Assembly: GCA_025786725.1 (NCBI GenBank)
Contig: JAHLTZ010000025.1
Coordinates: 248,001-312,000, forward strand
Source of the DNA: Syncephalis fuscata
Lineage: Eukaryota; Zoopagomycota; Zoopagomycetes; Zoopagales; Piptocephalidaceae
Length of the DNA: 64,000 bases
Reading direction: 5' to 3'
This document shows, piece after piece, positions 26,040 to 36,949 of this stretch; the first letter of the stretch is position 1; every line of letters begins with the position of its first letter. The translations under genes and the position numbers were made by a program. The notes beneath the pieces were generated by a model. It saw only the letters and a program-made list of their open reading frames with translations, was not told where the DNA came from and ran no database searches.

Positions 26040-29000
26040 ATGTATCGTGCAACTTCTCAAACACTCGGAAATCTAGCGCGTTACGCGCCAGCACGACAAT
26101 TTACACCAGCTGCTAAACAACAGCCCACTTTATTACAACATGTACAGACATGGCGGGCCGGCACCCAATCAACGGTCGTAGCCAACGGTAATAGCGCAAA
26201 CGATGGCCGCGATTACTCTAAATCGTATATGATCGCACCTGGCTATGGTCGCGATCAACGCTGGAAAGACTCTTCCTTTCACAGTGGTAAATCTGATCTT
26301 AATGGAGGCCGCGTTACTACGCTGCTACCTTCTGTAGCCATGCAGCTTGGTTCACGCGGCATGCAGCAGCAGCAACAGCGACGCACATTGACCGGTGCGG
26401 CCACCAACACTGCACTCGAGGGACAGGATGGTCAGCGTGATACGGCATCATTCAACGAACGCATTAAATCGTTGAAACGTGAATCCAATCTACTTGGTGT
26501 TGTGCGTGAATTCTCCCTAATGAAAAGTCTAGGTGTAGCACGCAATCTATTTACGTACAATTTGGTACTTGATGCATTTTCTGATCTGCGTCAAAAAAAG
26601 TCATCTGTCCGGCCAATGATGGATGTTTTTGATGAGCTGCTTAAAGAACCGTTTATTCAGCCTAGCAGCTATACCTACCGCGTAATTATCCGCGCACTAT
26701 GCATTCGTGATCTAGAGGTATGCAAGCAACGAACACAGTTGGAAACACGTATGCAATGGATTAAAGACGAGGGAGAAGAAGCGCGAATGGCTGCATTGGC
26801 TGCTGAAAATAACTTTAAGCAGGCTATGATGCTATTCGACCAAGCACGTACCGAATTTTCAGAACCTTTTGATTTAAATGCGTTGGATTTACTTCTATGG
26901 GCAGCCGCAGAAAATGCCGATACTGATGCATCACTACGTGTATTTGAAGCAATTGAGTCTTCATCTTCAATGGTGCCAACCTTTCAAACGTACGGTGCTC
27001 TTATTACTTCATTTGGTCGTGCTGGTGATATTGAAGCAGCTCGTGAATGCTTTCAAGTATTTTTAGAACAACGTCCGCAATTATTACTTTATGGCGCTCA
27101 TAAATCAACTCATGAACTTGTTCCATTCAACAGCATGGTATCTGCATTGGCCCGTTGCAATGAGATAGATGCAGCAGCCCGTCTGGTTGAAACAGAGATG
27201 GAAAGCTATGGTGCAAAGCCAGACGAGATTACCTACAACTCGTTAATAAGTGGATTTGCACAAGCTGGCAATCTAGAAGCAGCTGAACGTATATTCAAAA
27301 AGCTTAATGCTGATCCAGCACTTCCAAATGCAGGTCCATTATCGTACAATGTCATCATATCAGCAGCATGTAAACAAGATAAGACTGATGTTGCCTATCA
27401 ATACTTTAACATGATGAAAAGCCAAGAAATACCATTACGCTATGGCAATCTAATGTCCTATTTGGAACTGTGTGTACGGCAAGACAATGTTATGGAAGCC
27501 ATTGATGTTATTGTATTGATGGAACGTAACAAGGACTCGCCTGACGTACATTTCCGCCAACTAATACGATCATTATTGGAGAAGCAAACTATTTGTATTG
27601 AAGATAAAGTGCAACTATTAAAACGCTTTATTGAATCGCCATTAGATTACGGAGATCGGCATATTATGCTTCGTGATTTGACTGTATGTTTTATCGATGC
27701 ACATCCAGATAATTTTTCTGAACACATTGCCATATTACGACTATTGCATACGGCATCGCTTCGCTTAAAGACACGTCTTGCCGAGTCATATATGCGATCA
27801 TATCGTGCATATCGTAGTAGTCACGATATTACAGAAGTAGCACGCATTATGAGCCAGCGCGATTATGTTATTTTAATTGCATCATGGTTCGATAGAATGC
27901 AATTCAATACCAATCTTGAACAGCTACTAAACGATATCATTGAGCTAATGCGCGATATGAAGGCATGTAACTATCAAATAGATACTATCTTCTTCATCAA
28001 AATGGCCAAACGATTTGAGAATGCCGATCCAGAGGCATTAGCTCGTTGGACCAAAGCAGTAGCCGATATTTTTGGCGAGGATACAGTTAAATCGGCAATG
28101 TCACTTAATGGAAAGGTCCAGCAAGATGGCCGATCAACATTGCCAAAAATAGCTGGCCAGGACAACAAAGAAGTATGGAGCTTGTGCAACAAACTACGGG
28201 CTATTGCACGTATACCGGCCAGAATTGATGAAACAATGGTAAATGTGAATCAATTACTAAGATTAAACGTTATTATGCCACCAGATATTACACGCCATGT
28301 AATACAAGGCTATGCAAGTGCAGGAAAATTTGCTGAACTAAATCAGCTTATACCTCAAATACTTGCTACATACGATATAATCGACAATATACCGGAGCGT
28401 AACTCACTTCGACAACAAACTTTATCTGCAGCTATTTTGGCATATTCTAAAAATCAAGATGCTGCAGCAGCATGGGGTATTTACGACATCATACGCGCCG
28501 ATGGACATACTCCATCGCGCACTGCTTATAGTGAACTACTCCGTCTTTACAAAGGAGAAGACGACTTGGAGGAAGGTATGCGCATGTACGAGGAAATGGT
28601 TACAGTTCCTAGTGCCTATTTTGCCAATATTCTTCTTGGTAAAGTTATTCGTAAAAAAGGGTTTGCAGCAGCTGCAGAACTATTTGAAGAGATGCGCAAA
28701 CGTGATTTACAACCAACATCTGTTACGTATGGTACATTGATTAGTGCAGCATGCAAAGAAGATAATGAAGAAGCGGCAATACGCTATTTCAAAGAACTCT
28801 GTTTACGTCCAGAAAAAGAGAATAATCCAGCACCATTCCACGTTATGATGCAATATGCTTTGTCACGTAATGATCGTGCCTCAGTACTTCGTTACTTAAC
28901 GTCAATGCGCCGTCATTTAATCACGCCAGTGCCACACACCTACCGACTATTGATCGAATCGTATGTATACGTCGAGCCACGGGATATGTCACTGGCTGAA

Positions 29001-29345
29001 CAGTCATTACGCGATATGCTTAAAGCGAACCTACGTCCTACAGGTGCGCATTTTGCACCGCTATTCCATGGCTATGCCGATGAAGGCCGTATGGATCGTA
29101 TTGAATGGACATGGGAGGAAATGAAACTACAACCGCACTTGCCTGATGAAATTGCTTACTTGGCCGCCATTGCTGCAGCCGAGAAATGCAGCCATCAAGC
29201 ATTTGCGCAAAAACTACGTGATGAAATGTTTGCCTCTAATACGACGACTGCAGACCAGAAAAGCCAGCACCAGTCATCATCGCTAGCATCATCATCATCA
29301 TCATCATCATCAATGCCACGACCCCAGTTACAGCCACAGCAATAA
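26040..29345 (+). CDS. Large intronless mitochondrial PPR protein (1101 aa)
   Basis: A single 3306-nt exon runs from the ATG at 26040. The first ATG-initiated frame begins MYRATSQTLGNLARYAPARQ, an Arg/Ala/Thr-rich acid-free stretch typical of a mitochondrial presequence. PPR hairpins are spread over most of its length, for example FTYNLVLDAFSDL, PTFQTYGALITSFGRAGDIEAA, EITYNSLISGFAQAGNLEAA, LSYNVIISAACKQDKTDVA and SVTYGTLISAACKEDNEEAA. The C-terminus is Gln/Ser-rich with a Ser tract. It is likely a mitochondrial RNA-binding factor of the CBP1/PET309/Ppr type, but I cannot identify the orthologue. The lack of introns is unusual beside its intron-rich neighbours. Confidence 0.9.
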   Translation: MYRATSQTLGNLARYAPARQFTPAAKQQPTLLQHVQTWRAGTQSTVVANGNSANDGRDYSKSYMIAPGYGRDQRWKDSSFHSGKSDLNGGRVTTLLPSVAMQLGSRGMQQQQQRRTLTGAATNTALEGQDGQRDTASFNERIKSLKRESNLLGVVREFSLMKSLGVARNLFTYNLVLDAFSDLRQKKSSVRPMMDVFDELLKEPFIQPSSYTYRVIIRALCIRDLEVCKQRTQLETRMQWIKDEGEEARMAALAAENNFKQAMMLFDQARTEFSEPFDLNALDLLLWAAAENADTDASLRVFEAIESSSSMVPTFQTYGALITSFGRAGDIEAARECFQVFLEQRPQLLLYGAHKSTHELVPFNSMVSALARCNEIDAAARLVETEMESYGAKPDEITYNSLISGFAQAGNLEAAERIFKKLNADPALPNAGPLSYNVIISAACKQDKTDVAYQYFNMMKSQEIPLRYGNLMSYLELCVRQDNVMEAIDVIVLMERNKDSPDVHFRQLIRSLLEKQTICIEDKVQLLKRFIESPLDYGDRHIMLRDLTVCFIDAHPDNFSEHIAILRLLHTASLRLKTRLAESYMRSYRAYRSSHDITEVARIMSQRDYVILIASWFDRMQFNTNLEQLLNDIIELMRDMKACNYQIDTIFFIKMAKRFENADPEALARWTKAVADIFGEDTVKSAMSLNGKVQQDGRSTLPKIAGQDNKEVWSLCNKLRAIARIPARIDETMVNVNQLLRLNVIMPPDITRHVIQGYASAGKFAELNQLIPQILATYDIIDNIPERNSLRQQTLSAAILAYSKNQDAAAAWGIYDIIRADGHTPSRTAYSELLRLYKGEDDLEEGMRMYEEMVTVPSAYFANILLGKVIRKKGFAAAAELFEEMRKRDLQPTSVTYGTLISAACKEDNEEAAIRYFKELCLRPEKENNPAPFHVMMQYALSRNDRASVLRYLTSMRRHLITPVPHTYRLLIESYVYVEPRDMSLAEQSLRDMLKANLRPTGAHFAPLFHGYADEGRMDRIEWTWEEMKLQPHLPDEIAYLAAIAAAEKCSHQAFAQKLRDEMFASNTTTADQKSQHQSSSLASSSSSSSSMPRPQLQPQQ

Positions 29346-30051
29346 CGCACCGAATGCATTCTATCCGGCGATTAGATACCAACTTGCTTATGTCTGATAT
29401 ATTCTTTATTTTAAAATAAATTTAATAATTGGTTATAATAATGTGCAATTGATATGTTAAATATTAGTTAATTATTTAAATATACAGTATACAAATTATG
29501 GTTATATTATTTCCTTATTATATATATTAGATTTATAGCACTTTTTTATTATGCTACATTACTATAGATAGCATATTGTTTAATAGTATGTTTTAGTTTA
29601 CTTTATTAATTTATAATACTATATTATGCTTGAATTAGTATATTTTAAATTTATAATACTAGATTAAAACTCAACAAATCTTTTTAGTCTTTATTAAACG
29701 TTTTTAATCTATTAAATTGCTATAAATAATGGGTTATATATATTTTTTCATTTATAACTTGTTGTTACTATTGTTGTTACTAATACTATTAATATTGTTG
29801 TTGTTATTTGCTATTATGTTTGCTATAAAATATATGAATTAAATTTTATAGTGTTCCGATCCATCCCGATAAAAGTTGTTGTTTTTTTTGCTTTTTTTCC
29901 ACGAAACGTCTACGTATACCTTCTCGTTTTGTTCTTATTATTGATTACGACGATTGCAATAGTTACTCTCTTTCTTTTGTTGTTGTGTTACTACCAACAA
30001 GTAGACTGTTAGTTTCTGTTAATTGGACCAATCAGAACATAACGATACAGT
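29346..30051. other. Intergenic, very AT-rich
   Basis: This 706-bp gap precedes CLU1. The last 150 bp are T- and TTG-rich and probably form the CLU1 promoter and leader. No gene was seen. Confidence 0.6.
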
Positions 30052-33000
30052 ATGGCGAGAAAACAGACCCCTGCTTCTAACGATAAGCCAGCACCGGCTA
30101 CCAATGAAGTTAATACGGTGATACAAGGTGAATCAACAGTTGAAGAACAGAACCAACAACTGGAACAGGAACAACAGCCATCAGAGGTTGTATTGGAAGA
30201 GTGTATGTAGTAACAATAGCAATAACATAATATATATATATATATATTAGAACTAGACTAATACTAGAACTGATTAGCAACAATTCCAGTATTCATGCTT
30301 AATGTCAATTTACCATATAGTACAAAGCCATTCAGCGTTCAAGTAAGCACTCAAGAATGCGTACAAGATGTACGTCAAGCCATTATAGAATCGCCCGAGA
30401 CTTGCATCTATTCGTGTTTCTACCTTGCATTCAACGGTCAACGATTGAATGATTATACAGAATTAGGCGCTATCGAAGCATTCACGCCCGAGGATAGTCT
30501 AACATTAGTTGAAGGTAAGTAGCAACAAGTATTGGTTATTAATATGTGTTTAATAATATGCTATTTATTATTAGATAACTATACAGAACGTGAGGCCCGT
30601 ATTCATGTAGCACGTCTTCGTGATATGCTACAAGGACTGGCTCGTTCAAATGCACTTGCAGTCGGTGTGGATCCATCACTTGCTTGCTTCACTGCTGTCA
30701 CCGGTGATCCAAGTAAGTATATTGCCATAATAATAATAATAGTAGAAATATCAATATTTATTAATATAATAAACAGTCGTAGAGGATAAGCCAGTTGAAA
30801 AGAAAAAGTCTAATAAAAAGACGCCATCACCAGCAGCAGCAGTGAGCATTAAACCACATGCATTTGCTGACTATAATGTTGAAGCTTTACCAAGCGTGGA
30901 CCGAATTATACCGGCTAAAGTTCATGAAAGGCCTATTCCATGTCTTAATACATTGACATTATCTGGCTGGAATCCAATTCCACACGTTCGTCGTCTTCAA
31001 GGTAAATAAGCAGTATATACAACAGCTAGTATTGTTCTAACTTAATTGTATCTATTAAAATAGGCGATTTGCTTTATGTGTCTGCTGTAACACTTGAAGG
31101 AGAGGCCTTCTGTATTACAGCATCTATTGATGGATTCTACGTCAATAATTGTACAGATAAGACTTTTGATCCAACAGCCAATTCAAAATATAAATTGCAA
31201 CATTCGTTAGTCAAGTTATTGCAGTCTATTTCATCTAAATTCGCTACAGGATTTGAGAAGTTACAGGCACAAGTTGAACGTACACATATGCTTGAAACTG
31301 TCCCTGTAACAACTGCTTTACCGGCCTACCCATGGTGTGTCAAATCAGGCGAGCCTGTATTTGATGCAGGCCGTCCAGCTGACACTTATTTGAACTTTGG
31401 TGCTGATGCCGTTGATTCACTTCGTGATTGGAACGATGAATTGCAGTCAAGCCGCGAATTGCCACGTACCAACATGCAAGAGCGAGTACAGCGTGACCGT
31501 GCTCTTAACAAAGTGCTGGCTGACTTTTCGGAGGCTGCAGTACGTGGTGCAGTCTCTGTTGTGAATGGCAATGTACCCGCTATTAATCCTATGGATCCAC
31601 CTGAGGTTCAAATGTACATTTACAACAATATCTTCTTCAGTAAAGGATTCGATGGACGTGGTACGTTTGAACAGCTAGGTGGAGAGATGGCAGCACATGC
31701 TGCTACCGGTAAAGACTTGGAAGGTGTACGTATTTTGAATCAACTTGATGTAGAAGGACTTCATACGTTAGGCTGTGTTGTTGTTGACTATAAAGGACAG
31801 CGTGTAGTGGCGCAAAGTATTGTTCCAGGCATTTTCCGTCGACAAGATGAATCGTCGATTGTGTATGGTTCAATTGATGGTGGCCAGACTGTTTCAGCCG
31901 ATGAAGAGTTCCATAAATTGGCTGGTCAACTGGCTAAAAGTCTACACTATTCTGAACATACAGTTAAAGATGGCGACGATAAGGAGCACACATTGTACAC
32001 TTCACTTGAAACGAAGGGTCTTATGGGCGCTGATGGTCGTCGTTATCTTCTCGATCTCTACCGTCTATTGCCAACTGATGTGCTATTCCAAGAAGAAGAA
32101 TGTGACGAGGAAAAAGCCAAGGAAAAAGAACTACCTGTCTATCCACATAAATTAACACTACTACGTTCTGAACTAGTCGATCTAGTATGGGAACATCGAC
32201 TACGTGTATGGGTCAATGAACGAGTAGCGAAGATTAGAGCTGAAAAAGAAGCAAAAGATCCAAAAGCAGCATCTACTACTGATAAAGATACTGAAGAGGG
32301 AGACGATGAGGCACAAGAACTACAGGCTGATCCAAAGCCAGAAGCAGAAAAGCCAACCGACGATTCAGCAACTGCATCGAATAACAATGAAGAAGATGGT
32401 GCAAAGACCGAAGAAGATCCAAATCTAAAGATTGATGTTAACGACTTTGAGTTTAATCTAAATCCAGATGCCTTTACACCAGTACAACATTTAATTCAAT
32501 CAAGCCCAGAAGCTGATCAGAAGACTGAGAATGTTCGAGAAGCATCCAAGTTCCTTCGATCGCATATCATTCCATTGTTGGTTAATGATCTTACCAGTTA
32601 TCAAGTGACACCAATTGATGGCAATGCCCTTACTGTTGCCATGCATCGTCGTGGTATTAATATGCGCTATCTAGGCCGAGTTGTTACGGCTTTGGAGGAA
32701 GTGAACGATAAGCGTTTGGGCCATGTAAAGGCTATTGTAGTACAGGAGATGGTTGTACGTGCTGCTAAGCACATTTTACGCCGTCTACTTCAAACAGTCA
32801 CTTTACGATGGGAGGCTGATTGCATTGCTCATTTCTTGAACTGTTTGCTTGGACGTGAACTTAATCGTGCACCAAAGGCTAAATTCAACGGCAGTAACCC
32901 ACCTGCCTATGTCAGTTTGACACCTGCACTACTTGATGAACAAATTGGTCAAGAAGTAGCATTGCGATACCGCTATAAATTAGCCGATGTGACAAATACA

Positions 33001-34438
33001 ATTGAACAGGGAATACGTAAATTGCCTGTATTAAGAGAGATTTGTTTACGTGTTGGTGTTCAAATTGAGGCACGCAATTATGCATTTGATCATTATCAAC
33101 AATCATCGACGGCAAATAAATCACGAACTGCATCATCTTTAGTATTTACTCCAGCAGATATTATTAATATTCTGCCTGTAGTAAAGGAAGCACCATTAAA
33201 GGTAAGTAAATGAATAATATGAATTAAATGACAATTATTTATTCATTTGTTAAATAGAGTTTCTTTGTTGATGAAGCATTTGAAGCGGGCAAAGTGAGTC
33301 TATCACAAGGTAAGTTTGTATCTATGTAATGACTATAATATTTAGTTTGCTTTTGATAATAGGTAACAAGGAATTGGGCATAGAGCTATTGATGGAGTCA
33401 TTATCGCTACATGAACAAATCTATGGATTCTTGCACCCAGAAACAGCACGTTGTTATGCGGCACTAGCCTTGGTCTATCGTCAATTAGGCGATAATGATG
33501 CCGCTGAAGACTTCCAGCGACGTGCAGTTATTGTAGCAGAACGTGTCGTTGGTATTGACCACGCCGATACCATTAATTATTACATGAATCTTGGCTTATT
33601 CGAACATGCTTTGGGCAAGACTCAGCTTGCACTACGCTATCTTCGACGAGCCATGGATTGCTGGCGTGTTGTTTATGGTGACCATCATCCAGATTCTGCC
33701 ACCGCCGATGTAAGTAATTGGTTTATGAATATATATATCTATATATACGTTTATGTATACTAATAGATTGATTTATGATCATTTAGAATAATGTTGCCGT
33801 TATGCTACAATCGCTTAATGACTTTGCAGGCAGCTTAAATCTTTTCCAGCGGGCCCGTGATACTTATCAGCTAGTATTGGGTCCCAAGCATATTGTTACT
33901 ACTAACTGGTAAGTCTACAATGATATGGAATTAAAGCAAGTTATATTTATTTCTAATTAATATTAATATGTGTTAATAGCATCCATACGCTAGCTAAAGC
34001 ATATGCATTATCGGGTGACTTTAAATTGGCGTTGAAGACGGAAAAGACTGCCTATAATGCTTATCGTACAAAGTTGGGTGAAGAAGATCCACGTACTAAA
34101 GAAAGTGCTATGTGGCTTGAAGAATTTACAGCACGTGCTGTCGACTCGGTAAGAACAACAATGATAATAGTATTTTGTCATATATTAACATATATATATA
34201 TATATATATTGATTAATAGGCCCGCAAGGAAAAACAATCGAATGGCCGCTCGTTAACTGAACTGCTAAATGGCGATTTGTCTGAACCGACAACCGCTGGA
34301 CAATTATCATCAGGCAAGCCTGTTCATGGCGATTTGCCTATCGAAGATCTACTGGCGTATATTAATGAGCCAAATGGTCAACGTAAAAAGAAGAGCGGTA
34401 AAGGAAAGAAGCGTGACTCATCGACTAAACAACAGTAA
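30052..34438 (+). CDS. CLU1: Clustered mitochondria protein CLU1/TIF31
   Basis: Ten exons: 30052-30202, 30290-30514, 30575-30712, 30777-31001, 31064-33201, 33258-33309, 33363-33709, 33787-33908, 33980-34148 and 34220-34438. They give 1261 aa with all phases consistent. Order: an N-terminal ubiquitin-like region (YLAFNGQRLNDYTELGAI), the GSKIP-like TLSGWNPIPHVRRLQGDLLY, and the CLU core. The core includes WNDELQSSRELPR, YIYNNIFFSKGFDG, GRRYLLDLYRLLPTD and the GINMRYLGRV motif. TPR repeats follow (HPETARCYAALALVYRQLGD, HADTINYYMNLGLFE, HHPDSATADNNVAVMLQSL). The tail is basic. CLU proteins bind mRNAs of nuclear-encoded mitochondrial proteins and keep mitochondria dispersed. An acidic insert (KEAKDPKAAS...) sits between the core and the M-domain. 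No damage was seen. Confidence 0.97.
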
Positions 34439-35463
34439 TAATAACGATGATGTTCTAATGACGACGACGATGCTAATAATCATTATGTTGACAAAAATAA
34501 TAAAATTACTAAGAATAATAAATAAAAACATTTATTATTAACCAATTAAATAGACAATGCAAGTGTGTTAATGCGATTTATGTCATATATATATAATTTA
34601 AATTATATTAACAAATATTTACATAAATCGTGTTTTTGATTAACTTTTGTTGTAAAACCATTGTTCTAAATTATATACCAAACGGCACAACTAAGCATGG
34701 AGAATTTGAATCTAACCACAATTTTTCTGTATTTTACATAAGTTATAGATGGATTGTAGTAATGTTTTATTAATTAAATTATTGTCATTGTTTTTAATTT
34801 ACATTGCGGTGTCATGGATAAGCCAACCAATTAAATAATAAAATATAATAGAGTGAAGGTCAATACTTTGCTATAAGATAGGCAAATCATGTATGTATTT
34901 ATATTAAGCGTGTGATACACAGTTATCCAAATAAATAAATATATATGCCAAGCAATCTTTAAATTGTTACAATGACATTTAACATTATTTATAATTGACT
35001 TATTAATAATATCATTATCATTGTATATTCCTATTGTTATATAGCATTTTATCCCATATTGAACACATTCTATTCTACATAAACTCTAAACACCAATTGT
35101 TTTATTTATTGACTTTTATGTATTACAACTTTTTTAAAATTATGCTTAATATTTATATTGTTTATTAGCGATTTATACCACGATTTCTATGTAATAAACG
35201 ATACACAACACTTTTATATATTATTTTCCAAGACAATGTCTACTTTATCATGATATCATTTATTGATGTGATCATTCATACCACAACTATTGATCTGACA
35301 CATCCCATTAAAATGTATGCAAGATTATATATATTTAATAAACAGTTTATTATAAACAATTTAACCAATAGCCGTTTATGAATAGGCTATACATGGTTAT
35401 ATAAACAAGATCTGTCGATTGCTCTTTGTATAAACCGCTGTGACACCAGTATCTACTGGCTAT
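34439..35463. other. Intergenic between convergent genes, nothing recognised
   Basis: About 1 kb of AT-rich DNA lies between the 3' ends of CLU1 and the small secreted protein gene. No coding frame, RNA gene or repeat was recognised. Confidence 0.6.
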
Positions 35464-35652
35464 TTAGTATCTCCAGCCCCAGTTACCGGTACCGTCACCG
35501 TTGTCCTTGCATTCGAGATTGCCCACGGGTGCAGAACCAATAACACATGGAGAACCGTTGGTGGGTGGCTTGGTGAATCCTGGCTTAGCCTCGACCAAAA
35601 CGACGGCGACCAAGAGGGCGGCAGCAGCAATGATTACAGTGGCGAACTTCAT
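35464..35652 (-). CDS. Small secreted protein (62 aa, two Cys)
   Basis: A single exon from the ATG at 35652. The signal peptide is MKFATVIIAAAALLVAVVLV followed by EAKP. The mature part is about 40 residues, Gly/Asn/Pro-rich, with two cysteines (SPCVIG and LECKDN), and ends NWGWRY. No family was recognised. The signal region resembles the one in the micro-exon gene (V-D/E-A-K-P after the hydrophobic core). A TATA box lies 132 nt upstream of the ATG, and the leader is rich in CA and CT. A secreted, possibly abundant peptide is likely; a role as effector or wall protein is speculation. Confidence 0.75.
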   Translation of the reverse strand: MKFATVIIAAAALLVAVVLVEAKPGFTKPPTNGSPCVIGSAPVGNLECKDNGDGTGNWGWRY

Positions 35653-36755
35653 GTTGATTAGTTGGTAGTAGATTGAGTGGTGTATGTTGGATACAATTAG
35701 ATTAAGATAGTGAGTCAGACTAGATACTTGTGTGTGTGTGGTGTGGTGTGTGATGCGATAATTGACGTGCATATCAACTCGATTATTTATACTGTAATCC
35801 GTTGGCAGATCTAACTACAACCATACAGGTATTGGCCAATACAAGAGTACTCACGCTAACAATAGCAATTACTTAATTTAGAAGGCAGACTTGTTTACTG
35901 AGAAAATATCATTCGGCTATAAATTTAGTCAGTTCAGGCATCAGAAGATAGAATTATTATTTACTGGATTCGTATAAGACGTGAGAGTCTGTGTAACAAG
36001 ATTAAGCATGTAAAATTTTAGATGTTTTATTCATATAAATCACCAATATTATCTATCAGCCACTAGTATTAATGAATGTAATATCGGGCTGCTGTGCATT
36101 GCTATTAAAAAGAATACAACTGATTAAGTGATTAAATCAAATAGAGCCATTTGAGCGCGGGTTAAACATTGTGTATAAAGCTCACAGCTTTGCATATAAA
36201 GCCTTGTGTACAAAGGTCGGAGTGCCTATTTGTGATTACCTTATTGAGTATTAGCACTGCCTAAATAATCTAATTTAGTTTAATCCCGATATCTACAAAA
36301 ATACACTCATGAAAATCACCTGTGATTCATCAAATATAAACATAAGAATATTCTAATCGTTTAATTGTTATTTCGGCAAAAATAACAAAGATTATTCGAC
36401 ATAACATGCAGTAAATATGATGTTCCAAATACAGAAGTATCAATTAAACACAACTACTGCTTAGGCAGATCAATAATAAACGCAGTTTCAATAATAAATC
36501 ATACTAATAATCAAACCAAGTCAAATATACCATTGTATTATATGCGCATGTTTATTGATACTATCATATTAATAGCAAAAATAGAATTAATATAACAAAA
36601 TCTATAGATATGACCAAGCCATTATCAAATACAGGCTAAATACAAGTTTAATAAAGATAATAATTATTTTTATTAAATGTTAAAATTGACCCATTCCACA
36701 TAGTTGAACAACAACAATATACTTTTAAAAAGAGAGAAGGGCCTATAGATTTAAC

Positions 36756-36789
<34 letters not shown>

Positions 36790-36949
36790 GCGAATAAATG
36801 AATGATTATGTGCATGTCTAAGTAGATTAATATAATAACAGTCGCATAAAATAAACAATACACATAATCAATAACTAATGAAAACATGGCTATAGACACA
36901 CACACACACACACACACACCTATATATATACTATTATATATATACTATA
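35653..36949. other. Intergenic with simple repeats
   Basis: 1.3 kb of AT-rich DNA containing the promoter of the small secreted protein. A TAA microsatellite is at 36757-36789 and a CA microsatellite at 36897-36919. No further gene was seen. Confidence 0.6.
35784..35791 (-). promoter_or_regulatory. TATA box of small secreted protein gene
   Basis: GTATAAATA on the minus strand, about 132 nt upstream of the ATG at 35652, the same octamer as at 49112-49119. Confidence 0.6.
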
